A stretch of 32,665 nucleotides of DNA from Planctomycetota bacterium (GTDB lineage Bacteria > Planctomycetota > PUPC01 > JACPCR01): contig JACPCR010000119.1 of NCBI GenBank assembly GCA_016179685.1, positions 1-32,665 of the forward strand. The letters are read 5' to 3'. A program made the translations under genes and the position numbers. Below the pieces are notes generated by a model. That model saw only the letters and a list, made by a program, of their open reading frames with translations. It ran no database searches and had not been told where the DNA came from. This document shows, one piece after another, positions 8,993-17,625 of the stretch (the stretch's first letter is position 1; each line of letters opens with the position of its first letter).

Positions 8993-11317
8993 TCACTGAG
9001 GTTGGGCCCCGGCGGGCTCGCCGGCCTTCTTCTCGCCGCCTGCGGCGGGCTCGCCGGCCTTCTTCTCGCCGCCTGCGGCGGGCTCGCCGGCCTTCTTCTC
9101 GCCGCTGTTGCGACTCTCCCTCTTCCGGCGCAGGCCGGACCGCCTCTCGTCCTCCTGGATGAACTGGTCCAGCTCCGCCTGGCGCTGCCGGCTCATGCGC
9201 TCGTAATCCTCGAACGAGAGGTCGGCAAAGATCGTCGGGCTCACAATGGCATAGAGCCGCGTCTGCACGTCACGGTCCGTCTTGCCGCGGAAGAGCACAC
9301 CGAGCCCGGGGATGCGTTGAAGGTAGGGCACCCCGCGCACGGCCTTGTCCAGCCGGTTGTTGTTGAGCCCGCCGACGACGACGGTGCGGCCGTTCGGCAC
9401 CGTGACGACGGCCGTGACTTCCCGGCTGATCTTGCGGGGCGGGAGGTTGACGGCCACGGCGTCGCCCTGGAACGCCTCCACGGTCTGCTTGATGTCCAGG
9501 CGCAGGTAGCCGTCCTGCTGGTTGATGCTGGACTTGATCTTCAGTTCAATCTTGGCCTCCTGGAAGCCGCCGAAGCTGGTGACGTCCGTGGTGGACTGGG
9601 TGGTGGTGAAGGTGGCGACGGGGACCTGGTCGGAGGCCTTGAAGGTCGCGTCCTGGTTGTCATCGGCGACGACCATGGGAGCGGCGAGGACGCGGATACG
9701 GGCCTTGCTCTCGAGGGCCTTGAGGAGCAGGGGGATGTTGCCGACGCGCTCCTTGAAGATGCCTGCGACGATGCCGGCCCCGGCCACGGGAATCCGGGCG
9801 TCCGGTATCCCGTCGTTATTGGTGTCCAGGAGCTGCGAGATGCCGACGTTCGTCGCGCCGAAGGGCCGCGGGTCCTGGGTCGGCTCATGCACCGTGGCGA
9901 GCTCCACGCCGATATCGAAGGAGCCATCGACGGTCAGCTCGACAATGGCCGCCTCGATCAACACCTTCGGCTTGCGGATGTCCAGCTCCGCCAGGAGCTT
10001 CTCGACGCGTTCGAGGATGCCCGCAGAGGCCCGGACCACAACGACCCCGCGCTGGGCGATCAACTCGATTTCCCCCAGCTCGTTCCGGCTGCCCGCTTCG
10101 ACCGCGGCCCCGGCGGGCGCGGACGGCCGGCCCGGGGCCGCGCCCGCGGCGGTCGCGGACGGCTTGAGGACCTTTTCGAGGACCTTGGCCACCTCCTCGG
10201 CATCCGCGTTGCGGACCGGGAAGACGCGGACGATGGATTCGAGCCGGGCGACTTCGACGTCCAGCTTCGCGATGAGGTCCCGAAACGCCTGAAGCTCGTC
10301 CGGCGTGCCGGTGAGGACGAGCCCGTTGGTGCGGGGGTCCGCCACGATCTGGACGGCGGCGAGTCCGTTTTTCACCCCGGGCTTGGTGCGCTCCATGGCA
10401 AAAGTCTTGAGAAGGGGGTCTATCTGTTTGAGAACCTCTTCAGCGAAGGCGTGCTGGAGCTGGACGAACTCGGTCTTGAGCTCCGGGCCCGGGACGTCCA
10501 GCCTCTGGAGCAGGGACCGCATTTCCTGGAGTTCCCCTTCCGTGGCGGAAAGGATGACGCCGTTATTGGCGGCGACGGCGATGACCTGGGGCGGCGGAAT
10601 GCGAGTGGCCCGCGTGCCGAGCCGATTGCGCCGGACAACGAATCCCTGCACCAGGGGCTGGAGCTGCTTCGTCACCTCGTCCGTCCGGGCGTATTTCAAG
10701 GCGACATACTCCGTCACCGTGTCGGGCCCCACGCGGTCCGACGCGTCCACTACGCTCGCAATCCGCTCCAAGTTCCGCGCAAATCCGGTCACCACCAGCG
10801 TATTGCTGTCGACGACGGCGATCACTTGTTCGTACTGGGGGTGGATCATGCGCTGAACCACTGCGCTCAGCGTGTTCGCATCAGCATTCTGCAAGGCAAA
10901 AACGCGGGTGATCAGCCGATCCTGGTCCGTGAACCGCGCCGCGTCCTGGGCAGAATAGACCCCTGTCTGCAACAGCCGCGCGTTCGCGGCTTGTTCGACC
11001 CTGACGTATGCGTCGTATTCCACGAGGACGAACCCGTACATCTGCAGGATGGATTGGAAGATGCCGTAAACCCTGTCCTGCGGGATGCGCGAGTTGGAAA
11101 GCACCGCGATCTTCTTGCCGCGGAGCTGGCTCGGATCGTAGACGAACCGCTTGTTGAGGAAGCGGCTGATGTATTCCATCATGACCGTGATTTCGACGTC
11201 TTCGCCCCTCCACATCGGGCCTTCGTCCGTGTGGACTTCGGCCAGAAGGGGATGGGGCATCAGCCAGCCGGCATGGAGGAGAGCCAGGACTGCGACAATC
11301 GGGACGCCGGCCTTCAT
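8993..11317 (-). CDS. gspD: Type II secretion secretin GspD
   Basis: 774 residues. A signal peptide (KAGVPIVAVLALLHAGW) starts the protein. N0-N3 ring domains follow, with repeated motifs such as NTLVVTGFARNLERI, NGVILSATEGELQEM and NGLVLTGTPDELQAF. The C-terminal secretin beta-domain starts around 440 (PKVLIEAAIVELTVDGSFDIGVE) and carries GRTVVVGGLNNN and VPYLQRIPGLGVLF, the GspD signature. The protein forms the outer-membrane exit channel. An insert rich in Ala/Pro/Gly near 395-415 separates two N-domains. The last ~60 residues are a charged tail with near-perfect 11-residue repeats (GEKKAGEPAAG), encoded by a 33-bp DNA repeat. It is the first gene of a gspD-gspE-gspF unit; no pilotin or pseudopilin genes are in the window. 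Confidence 0.94.
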   Translation of the reverse strand: MKAGVPIVAVLALLHAGWLMPHPLLAEVHTDEGPMWRGEDVEITVMMEYISRFLNKRFVYDPSQLRGKKIAVLSNSRIPQDRVYGIFQSILQMYGFVLVEYDAYVRVEQAANARLLQTGVYSAQDAARFTDQDRLITRVFALQNADANTLSAVVQRMIHPQYEQVIAVVDSNTLVVTGFARNLERIASVVDASDRVGPDTVTEYVALKYARTDEVTKQLQPLVQGFVVRRNRLGTRATRIPPPQVIAVAANNGVILSATEGELQEMRSLLQRLDVPGPELKTEFVQLQHAFAEEVLKQIDPLLKTFAMERTKPGVKNGLAAVQIVADPRTNGLVLTGTPDELQAFRDLIAKLDVEVARLESIVRVFPVRNADAEEVAKVLEKVLKPSATAAGAAPGRPSAPAGAAVEAGSRNELGEIELIAQRGVVVVRASAGILERVEKLLAELDIRKPKVLIEAAIVELTVDGSFDIGVELATVHEPTQDPRPFGATNVGISQLLDTNNDGIPDARIPVAGAGIVAGIFKERVGNIPLLLKALESKARIRVLAAPMVVADDNQDATFKASDQVPVATFTTTQSTTDVTSFGGFQEAKIELKIKSSINQQDGYLRLDIKQTVEAFQGDAVAVNLPPRKISREVTAVVTVPNGRTVVVGGLNNNRLDKAVRGVPYLQRIPGLGVLFRGKTDRDVQTRLYAIVSPTIFADLSFEDYERMSRQRQAELDQFIQEDERRSGLRRKRESRNSGEKKAGEPAAGGEKKAGEPAAGGEKKAGEPAGAQPQ
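9011..9108. repeat. 33-bp tandem repeat in the gspD 3' end
   Basis: About three units of 33 bases beginning GGCGGGCTCGCCGG start at 9011, 9044 and 9077. On the coding strand each unit gives GEKKAGEPAAG. Units one and two look identical, which suggests recent slippage and possible copy-number variation. Confidence 0.85.
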
Positions 11318-11438
11318 GAAGGAGTTCCGCGAGGAGGGCTCGAACCGTTCGGATCGCGTTGGTGCATCATAAGTTGGACCTCTGAGGGTGTCAACGCAGG
11401 ATCGTAGCCGGAGCGCGTGAGCGTTTCGAAGGGACCCC

Positions 11439-11483
11439 GCGCCTCGGAAACGCAGCCGAAGCGCTCCTGCGCCTCGGAAACGC
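11439..11483. repeat. 15-bp direct repeat upstream of gspD
   Basis: GCGCCTCGGAAACGC occurs at 11439-11453 and again at 11469-11483, 30 bp apart. An inverted partial copy (GCGTTTCGA, from about 11421) lies just upstream, so a hairpin can also form. The rest of the 11318-11548 gap shows no gene. The position, roughly 100-170 bp before the gspD start, would suit a regulatory site, but nothing proves one. Confidence 0.4.
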
Positions 11484-11548
11484 CCCGCGCGTCCGACGCC
11501 CGAAATTCATCCCGCTGGGAAGGCGTCGGCGCCGTGAGGGACGGCGCG

Positions 11549-13090
11549 TTAAGACTCCTGATATCGGATCGCGAGCTCCAGGTCCGTGATCGTCATGGCG
11601 TCCTTGTAACTCTTGATCGTCACATAGTTGATGCCGGTGTGCAGGTCAATCGGCCGCACCGGGTGACGTCGGACGTTCTCCAGCGGGGGCGGCGGCACTG
11701 AGCGGCCGGGTTCCGGGAAAAGCAGAGCCTCCGCCGGCTTGTCCGCATACGGCAGGAAAGCGTACTGCCTGGAAAGATCCACGGAGTTCAGCTTGAGGGT
11801 GTAATTGTTGTAATCCGCGCAGTCCGAAGAAACCGCCTGAAGGAATATGGCCTTGATCCGCCCCTGGGCCGCGGCCTTTGCCACATCGTCGCCCACGCGA
11901 AGCCGCAGCGTCACTTCGCCGCTGGCCGGCACGGTCACCGGGAGGGCCGCATAGGGCCGGTCCACCGATTCCGCCGCATGGGAAACCATGTAGAGCTTGT
12001 CCAGATATTCCAGGGTCGAAGGATCGCCCAGTTCATACATCAGCCCGCGGTCGGAATCGCTCATCCCCTGTCCCCCGTGCCGCAGAACCATGGCAGGAAA
12101 CCGTTTCGGGTCGAGCGTCCAGATCATGACGTTGTAAAGATAAATCCCGTCCGCGCCCTGCTGGAGGTAGTTCATGGTCATGGCACGGTAGGTTTCCCTT
12201 GGGACCGGGCGCCCCGGCCACTGGCAGTTGCGGTCACAGCCGGCATAGACCTGTACACCGGGCGTTTTCAGGCGGGTATCCTGGACGTCGCGGTCGAAAT
12301 CGGCAACGAAGGGGCTCGACAGGCACAAGAGGTCCAGGTATCCGAGCCGCGCCCAGAGGGGGATGTCGAGGCCTTCGCTTCGGGCATGGTAAAGCGACCC
12401 TGGAATGGTGGCGCACAAGTGGATTCTGCGGCCTACCCTCATGCCCGCTTCATCCAGCACGCCACGCACTTGCCGGACAAAATCCGTCATCACCGGCGCA
12501 CACTCTGCTGCGAATCCCGACTCGGTGCTTCCCCTGGGGAAGAACATGCAGTTCCGCGTGCAGTCCATCTCCACACCATCGACGGGATAACGGATCACAG
12601 CATCCCGGATTTGTGCGAGGACTTGATTTCGCACAGCGGACTTGCGGTAGTCCAGCTCCGCGCCGCCGCGTGAGCCGCCGGGCCCCACGCGGTGGTGCAG
12701 ATTGTCGTAGTACGAAAGGGGTATCCACGGATTGAAAATCTGGTCCAGGTAATGCGTATCGTTCATCCGAAAGCTGGCAAAAATTTCCAGACCTCTCTGC
12801 TTTGCCCGCTCGACCAGCATTCCGAACGGGTCCTTGCCTCCCGCGCAGAACTCCATGAGGTTGCGGATGCTCGGGTCCGTCTCGGGATGTTCGTAGAGCC
12901 GAATGAGTTCTGGACTGATGAAATCCCCCTTCCGGCCCGCTAGGCCGGTCGGCGTCATCAGGAAAAGGGTGTCCACCTGCGTGCCTGCAAGCCGGTCCAC
13001 CGCGGCCAGAACGTCCGAATCCGTCACTGGAGGCTCGACCTGGAAGATGTTGTAAAAGTCGTTATTGATGAGGATTCGGCGCTTCTTCAT
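11549..13090 (-). CDS. TIM-barrel glycoside-hydrolase-like protein
   Basis: 513 residues from the ATG at 13090 (MKKRRILINNDF); in-frame ATGs also exist at 13099 and 13120. The first ~370 residues read like a (beta/alpha)8 barrel of the uncharacterised glycosyl-hydrolase-like type: LINNDFYNIFQVEPPV at the first strand, VDTLFLMTPTG, GLEIFASFRMNDTHY, then YPVDGVEMDCTR with an acidic pair at a likely strand end, and GADGIYLYNVM. The last ~130 residues look like a beta-sandwich ending in ITDLELAIRY. There is no signal peptide, so it would be cytoplasmic unless another start is used. It starts 34 bp after the helicase stop, suggesting co-transcription. The substrate is unknown. Confidence 0.75.
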   Translation of the reverse strand: MKKRRILINNDFYNIFQVEPPVTDSDVLAAVDRLAGTQVDTLFLMTPTGLAGRKGDFISPELIRLYEHPETDPSIRNLMEFCAGGKDPFGMLVERAKQRGLEIFASFRMNDTHYLDQIFNPWIPLSYYDNLHHRVGPGGSRGGAELDYRKSAVRNQVLAQIRDAVIRYPVDGVEMDCTRNCMFFPRGSTESGFAAECAPVMTDFVRQVRGVLDEAGMRVGRRIHLCATIPGSLYHARSEGLDIPLWARLGYLDLLCLSSPFVADFDRDVQDTRLKTPGVQVYAGCDRNCQWPGRPVPRETYRAMTMNYLQQGADGIYLYNVMIWTLDPKRFPAMVLRHGGQGMSDSDRGLMYELGDPSTLEYLDKLYMVSHAAESVDRPYAALPVTVPASGEVTLRLRVGDDVAKAAAQGRIKAIFLQAVSSDCADYNNYTLKLNSVDLSRQYAFLPYADKPAEALLFPEPGRSVPPPPLENVRRHPVRPIDLHTGINYVTIKSYKDAMTITDLELAIRYQES

Positions 13091-13124
13091 CGGGTTCATT
13101 CCATTGAGTGCATTCGGCACGGGC

Positions 13125-16100
13125 TTACGCTCGCAGGGCTTCCTCGAGGGCGCGCTGGAGCTTGTCGGTCTCCTCGTTGCGGTAATACCACCAGCGGGTG
13201 CTCCAGACGCGGTGGAGTTTCCAGCCCCGGCGTCTCAGCACCTCTTCACGCCAAACGTCGCGGATGCGGGCGGTCCGGCCCCCCAGGTGCGCAGGCCCAT
13301 CGCACTCGATGCCCAGCAGGTAACTGTCCTTCACCTGGGGGTGCAGCACGCCAAGGTCGATCCGAAAGCCCGCCTCGCCGACCTGTGGCCGAACCTGGTA
13401 TCCCAGTTTTTCGAGGGTTGTGCCGACCTCTTGGACGAGCGGTGGGATGGGGTCACGGGATGGCCCGGCCGCTGCGGCGCCGGCGGGCCGGCCGAAGCGT
13501 TCGAGGATGGCCCGGGCGCGGGCCTCGTCGCCCCCGGAGACGGCCTGCGCGTAAGCGAGGTAGAGTTGAAGGCAGCAGGCGGGTGTAAGGGAGGAGAGCG
13601 TCTCGTTGCTGCCCAGCGAGGAGGAAACCTCGCCGATGGGCATGCTGCCCACCAGGATCACGCGCTGCCGGGCGCGAGTCACCGCCACATTGAGCCGGCG
13701 CTCGCCCCCGAGGGCGCCGACCGGCCCGAAGCGCCGGAAGAACTTGCCGGTCCCGTCCCGGCCGAACGTGGTGCTGAAGATCATGACGTCGCGCTCGTCG
13801 CCCTGGACGTTCTCCAGGTTCTTCACGAAGAATCCGACGTCCTGGTTCGACTCCTTTCGCGACATCTCGACCTGATACCGCGTGGCGAACGCTTCATCGC
13901 GCTGGCACTCCTCGCCAATCAGGTCCTCGATCAAATCCCTCTGGAACTGGTTGAACGTGACGACGCCAAGGGTCGGGCTCGTCGCTTGGCCGATCCAGTA
14001 CTCCCTGAGGATGGCGATGACCTTCCGGGCCTCCTCCCGGTTGGTCCGCTGGTCGTAGACACCGGCCACGTCGTGGTACTGGATGGGCCGGCGGGAGTCG
14101 GTGGACAGCGTGCGGGCGGGCGGCGCTTCCAGCCTTCCGCCGTAAAACGCCCGGTTGCTGAACTGGATCAGGTCCGGCGTCTCGCTCCGGTAGTGCACGG
14201 TAAGGTAGCTTTCCGGCAGGTTGCCCATGGAGGCCTGGAGGAGGTCTTCCACCTGAAGCAGATAGCCTTCGTCCATCCTTCGGATGCCGGCCTGCTGCAA
14301 TTCTGCCGCTGCGGCGACGGCCTCCTCATCCTCTGTTCCGGCGGATTCCTCCCCTTCACCGTCCGTCCCGAGGCGGGCGGAGAAGAAACTGGTCGGCGGG
14401 AGCTGCTTCTCGTCTCCGGCCACGACGAGGCTGCGGCCTCGGAAGATGACGGGGACGGCCTGCTCGATGGGGCACTGGGAGGCCTCGTCAAAGATGACCA
14501 GGTCGAACAGGCCCGGCTGGAGGGGAAAAATCTCCGCCACGGACTCGGGATTCGCCAACCAGCACGGGCGGAGATCGAGCAATCCGCTGGTCAGGCTGAG
14601 GGACACGGCCTCTCGCATGCGCTTTGCGTCGCCGTGCTGGGAGCGGCGGAGCTGGAACATGCGTTTCCACGGCTGGCTGCGGCAGGCGGCGGCGCGTCCG
14701 AGCCAGCGCGTCCGGATGGCCTGCGCCTCGAGCGCTCGCTTCTGCCCGAGGCGCTCCCGGAGCTGGCCGACTTTTCCAGCATGCACCTCCGGGGTGATTT
14801 CGACGAGGAGCGGTTGATCCTGGTGGCTTCGGGTCTGTCCCATCCGTGCGGCGGTGTACTGGAGGAGGGCGACCCACCAGCGGCCATGGGCCTCCGGAGC
14901 GAGGTCTGCTGGTGGCGCGGGCAGCTTTTCACCGACGCCACGTCGAGCTTCGTATGCTTCGAGACCGTCGAGCAGCGTCTTGAGCGCGCCCCGCCGCTGA
15001 CGCCGGTCCAGGTCCAGCGTCGCCAGCGTGTCCAGGCTGGCGAGGCCGCGCGTGAGTCGGTCGAGCCACGGGCCGAGGGCCTGCCCGGTAAGGATGCAGG
15101 TCCGGGGCTCCTCCAGCCCCGAGGGGCCGAGGAAGGCCTCGGCGGCGGAGAGGGCGTCGAGGAGGTCACGGGCAAAGGGGGCTCGCTGGACCGCGGCCTG
15201 AACTTCGCTGGCGATGGCACGGAATCGTTCGGGCTTGGCCGCATCCAGCGCAGCGTCCACCAGCGGGCGCGCCCAGGGGGATGCGGACTCTTTTCGGGCG
15301 AGGGCGAGGGCCTCCTCGAGAGCTTTCGAGGCCTGCCGGGTGAAGGCCTGGAGGGACGACTCGTCCCGCAGGGGCGGGCGCACGCCGGGGACCAGGGCCT
15401 GCTCGGCGCGATCGAGCTGTTCGCGGAGGTGCTGGGCTTGGACGTGTGAGACCATGGCCTCGGCGACCATCCAGAGCATTTCGCCGGCCGCGTCGGGCCG
15501 GAGCTGCCGGATCACGTCCCTGGCTCGGCGGAAACGGAGGCTGAAAACGCGCAGCCAGCGCCCGCGATGAGCGAGGACTTCCTGGGCGTGGGTGCGAAGG
15601 ACGTCGAGCTGGCCGAGGGGCATGCCGCGGCAGACCTCGCTCCAGCGGGCGTCGGGCTGCGTTTCGGCGGCTTTCTGGGCCAGCTCGGACGCCTCGCGGC
15701 ATCGGGCCACGAGCCGGCCACATTCCTCCTCGCTCGAGGCGCGCACCGGCATCAGCCAGGCCAGGACCAGCCGGCAGGAAAGCTCATCCGGCCGTTCCAG
15801 GAGCGCGTTCAGGGGCTCGAGAAGGCCGGCGGCAGCGGCGGGGAAATCGGCCAGGGAGGGTGGAAGCCCGAGGCCAGCCCCGGCCCGCTGGACCTGCTCC
15901 TGATGCCGGGCGTCGAGGGCCCGAAGCTGGGCCTCGAGGGCCCGCACGTCCGCCCCCAGCGCGGGCGACATCTCGGCCGAGGGCTGCCGGAAACGCCACG
16001 GGTTGTGAAGGGCATCCGACTGCCGGAAGAGCCCGCCCACGGTCTCGACGCGGCCGCACAGAGCGTCCAGCTCCGCGGCGGGCAGATCGGCCAGGAAGTC

Positions 16101-17570
16101 CTGGATGCCCGGCAGCATCCGCACGGACGGGAACTGGGCATAAATTCGGCCCTCCCGCGCCTTCATCTGGCCATAGGAGATGCCGAGTCGCGGGTGCGGC
16201 TCATGCAGCGCCTGCGCATAGCGGTCCAGCTCCTCCTCCAGCGCCGTGATCTCCTGCGCCAGCGCCCGGCGGCGGGCAGAGACCTCGTCCTGGACGGAGG
16301 CCGGTAGCAGGTCGGCCTGTTCGCGGACCGCCTTGAAGACCTGCATACGGTCCGACTCGGCGTCGTGCACTTCGAGGCAGAGGTCGGCCAGGCCGGCGGC
16401 CCGGAGGCGCTCGAGGACGACCCGCGTGGCGGCCTGTTTCTGGCAGACCATCAGAATCCTGCGCCCGCGGGCGAGCGCGTCCGCGATCAGGTTCACAATC
16501 GTCTGAGACTTCCCGGTGCCCGGGGGGCCGTGGACCATCAAGCCCGGCTCGGCCCGGGCCTGCCAGATCACGCGTTCCTGGGAGAAATCCGCGTCGCAGA
16601 CGAGGTAGCGGTCCTCCTCGGCCGGCGCGGGCACGGACGGCGGCGTCGGCAGGCGGAGGGCTGACACGAAGGCGGCGGAGACCCCTTCGCAGCTTTCACG
16701 ATTCTTCAGGCTCTCGAGGTCCGCCAGGATGGCCTCGTTGGGCCACCGGAAATACCCGAGCACGGCCGAGTTGTAATAGCGCGGGCTCTGCTGGGGGCTG
16801 AGCAGCTTCAACGACGGCACAGCCTCCAGCACCGCGTCGCAGTCCACGGAGGGGGGCGTCCGGAAGCCCTGCGCTATCTTCTGCAAGTCCTCCTTCAGTT
16901 CCTCCCAGGGAAACTCGAGAAGCTCCTCCTCGCTGGGACAGGCCAACTCGAGGTTGAGCATGCGGCGCACCCATGCCGCCAACGCAACGTTCATGCGGAC
17001 GGAGCCCGCTTCGTCCTCCCGGCGAACACGAATCCGGCCCTCGTGCCGCAGGTCGATCTCGATGGAGATGGGCCAGAGAAACACCGGGGCCAGAACAAAC
17101 TGCCGCTCTTCCCCGGTCCCCGCATCGACATGCAGAAGCGGGTAGCCGAGCCAGAGGGCGTGCACACCGGTCTCCCGGCGGGCCAGTTCCGCATGGCGGA
17201 ACATGCGCTTGTCGAGCAGATCGTAGATTTCGGCCTGTTCGAGGGCCGCGCGTTCCGCCGCCGAAAGCGCATCGTCAGCGGGGGTATCCTTCTCTCCGTC
17301 CTTCTTCCGGCTCGATCGCTTCGCCCGGGCCGTCTGGCCCGCCATCCTCCGGTCCAGGTCCATGGACACGGTCCCCTGCCCCCTCGTCACCGCGGAGAGG
17401 AGCTGCCGGGGAAGGCCGGAAGAAACAACGCCCAAGCGCGTCAGGTCCAGCAACCGGCCTGTCTTGGCGGCGCTCACTTTGAGGAGCGGGCTGCGGCCGA
17501 TCGAGGCGGAGAGCCTCTGGTGATACTGTTCCAGGATTCGGGTATGAGCGGGCATGGGGCGAGTCATCAA
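13125..17570 (-). CDS. SF1 helicase with C-terminal Vsr/MTES_1575-like nuclease (Hhe-like)
   Basis: 1481 residues. The N-terminal ~300 residues resemble the DUF4011 region found before such helicases (KTGRLLDLTRLG; ALWLGYPLLHVDAGTGEERQFVLAPVFLWPI). SF1 motifs: Walker A GPPGTGKS at 348-355, DEASQCP near 1028, GDEKQLPPTSFF near 1052, VTFNQFQRDLIEDL, VQGDERDVMIFSTTFG near 1254 and NVAVTRARQR near 1293. About 550 mostly helical residues split the two RecA halves, as in UPF1/DNA2-like proteins of this group. The last ~100 residues are a very-short-patch-repair-like nuclease: GFRIDLGV near 1401, GIECDGPAH near 1420, then WREEVLRRRGWKLHRVWSTRWW. This order matches the single-gene helicase-DUF4011-Vsr antiphage class (Hhe). 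The defence role is inferred. It starts 56 bp after the 17626-18639 gene; the start could also be the next ATG, at 17567. Confidence 0.88.
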   Translation of the reverse strand: MMTRPMPAHTRILEQYHQRLSASIGRSPLLKVSAAKTGRLLDLTRLGVVSSGLPRQLLSAVTRGQGTVSMDLDRRMAGQTARAKRSSRKKDGEKDTPADDALSAAERAALEQAEIYDLLDKRMFRHAELARRETGVHALWLGYPLLHVDAGTGEERQFVLAPVFLWPISIEIDLRHEGRIRVRREDEAGSVRMNVALAAWVRRMLNLELACPSEEELLEFPWEELKEDLQKIAQGFRTPPSVDCDAVLEAVPSLKLLSPQQSPRYYNSAVLGYFRWPNEAILADLESLKNRESCEGVSAAFVSALRLPTPPSVPAPAEEDRYLVCDADFSQERVIWQARAEPGLMVHGPPGTGKSQTIVNLIADALARGRRILMVCQKQAATRVVLERLRAAGLADLCLEVHDAESDRMQVFKAVREQADLLPASVQDEVSARRRALAQEITALEEELDRYAQALHEPHPRLGISYGQMKAREGRIYAQFPSVRMLPGIQDFLADLPAAELDALCGRVETVGGLFRQSDALHNPWRFRQPSAEMSPALGADVRALEAQLRALDARHQEQVQRAGAGLGLPPSLADFPAAAAGLLEPLNALLERPDELSCRLVLAWLMPVRASSEEECGRLVARCREASELAQKAAETQPDARWSEVCRGMPLGQLDVLRTHAQEVLAHRGRWLRVFSLRFRRARDVIRQLRPDAAGEMLWMVAEAMVSHVQAQHLREQLDRAEQALVPGVRPPLRDESSLQAFTRQASKALEEALALARKESASPWARPLVDAALDAAKPERFRAIASEVQAAVQRAPFARDLLDALSAAEAFLGPSGLEEPRTCILTGQALGPWLDRLTRGLASLDTLATLDLDRRQRRGALKTLLDGLEAYEARRGVGEKLPAPPADLAPEAHGRWWVALLQYTAARMGQTRSHQDQPLLVEITPEVHAGKVGQLRERLGQKRALEAQAIRTRWLGRAAACRSQPWKRMFQLRRSQHGDAKRMREAVSLSLTSGLLDLRPCWLANPESVAEIFPLQPGLFDLVIFDEASQCPIEQAVPVIFRGRSLVVAGDEKQLPPTSFFSARLGTDGEGEESAGTEDEEAVAAAAELQQAGIRRMDEGYLLQVEDLLQASMGNLPESYLTVHYRSETPDLIQFSNRAFYGGRLEAPPARTLSTDSRRPIQYHDVAGVYDQRTNREEARKVIAILREYWIGQATSPTLGVVTFNQFQRDLIEDLIGEECQRDEAFATRYQVEMSRKESNQDVGFFVKNLENVQGDERDVMIFSTTFGRDGTGKFFRRFGPVGALGGERRLNVAVTRARQRVILVGSMPIGEVSSSLGSNETLSSLTPACCLQLYLAYAQAVSGGDEARARAILERFGRPAGAAAAGPSRDPIPPLVQEVGTTLEKLGYQVRPQVGEAGFRIDLGVLHPQVKDSYLLGIECDGPAHLGGRTARIRDVWREEVLRRRGWKLHRVWSTRWWYYRNEETDKLQRALEEALRA

Positions 17571-17625
17571 CCCAGATGATTCAGGACCAGGTCATGAATG
17601 ATCTGGATTTCCCGCCGCAAAAAAG

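Noticed and set aside
8846..11407. 853-codon open frame antisense to gspD
   Set aside because: The secretin on the minus strand is unmistakable; the plus-strand frame has no domain-like features.
13065..15449. 794-codon open frame antisense to the helicase
   Set aside because: Shadow of the helicase; the SF1 motifs lie on the minus strand.
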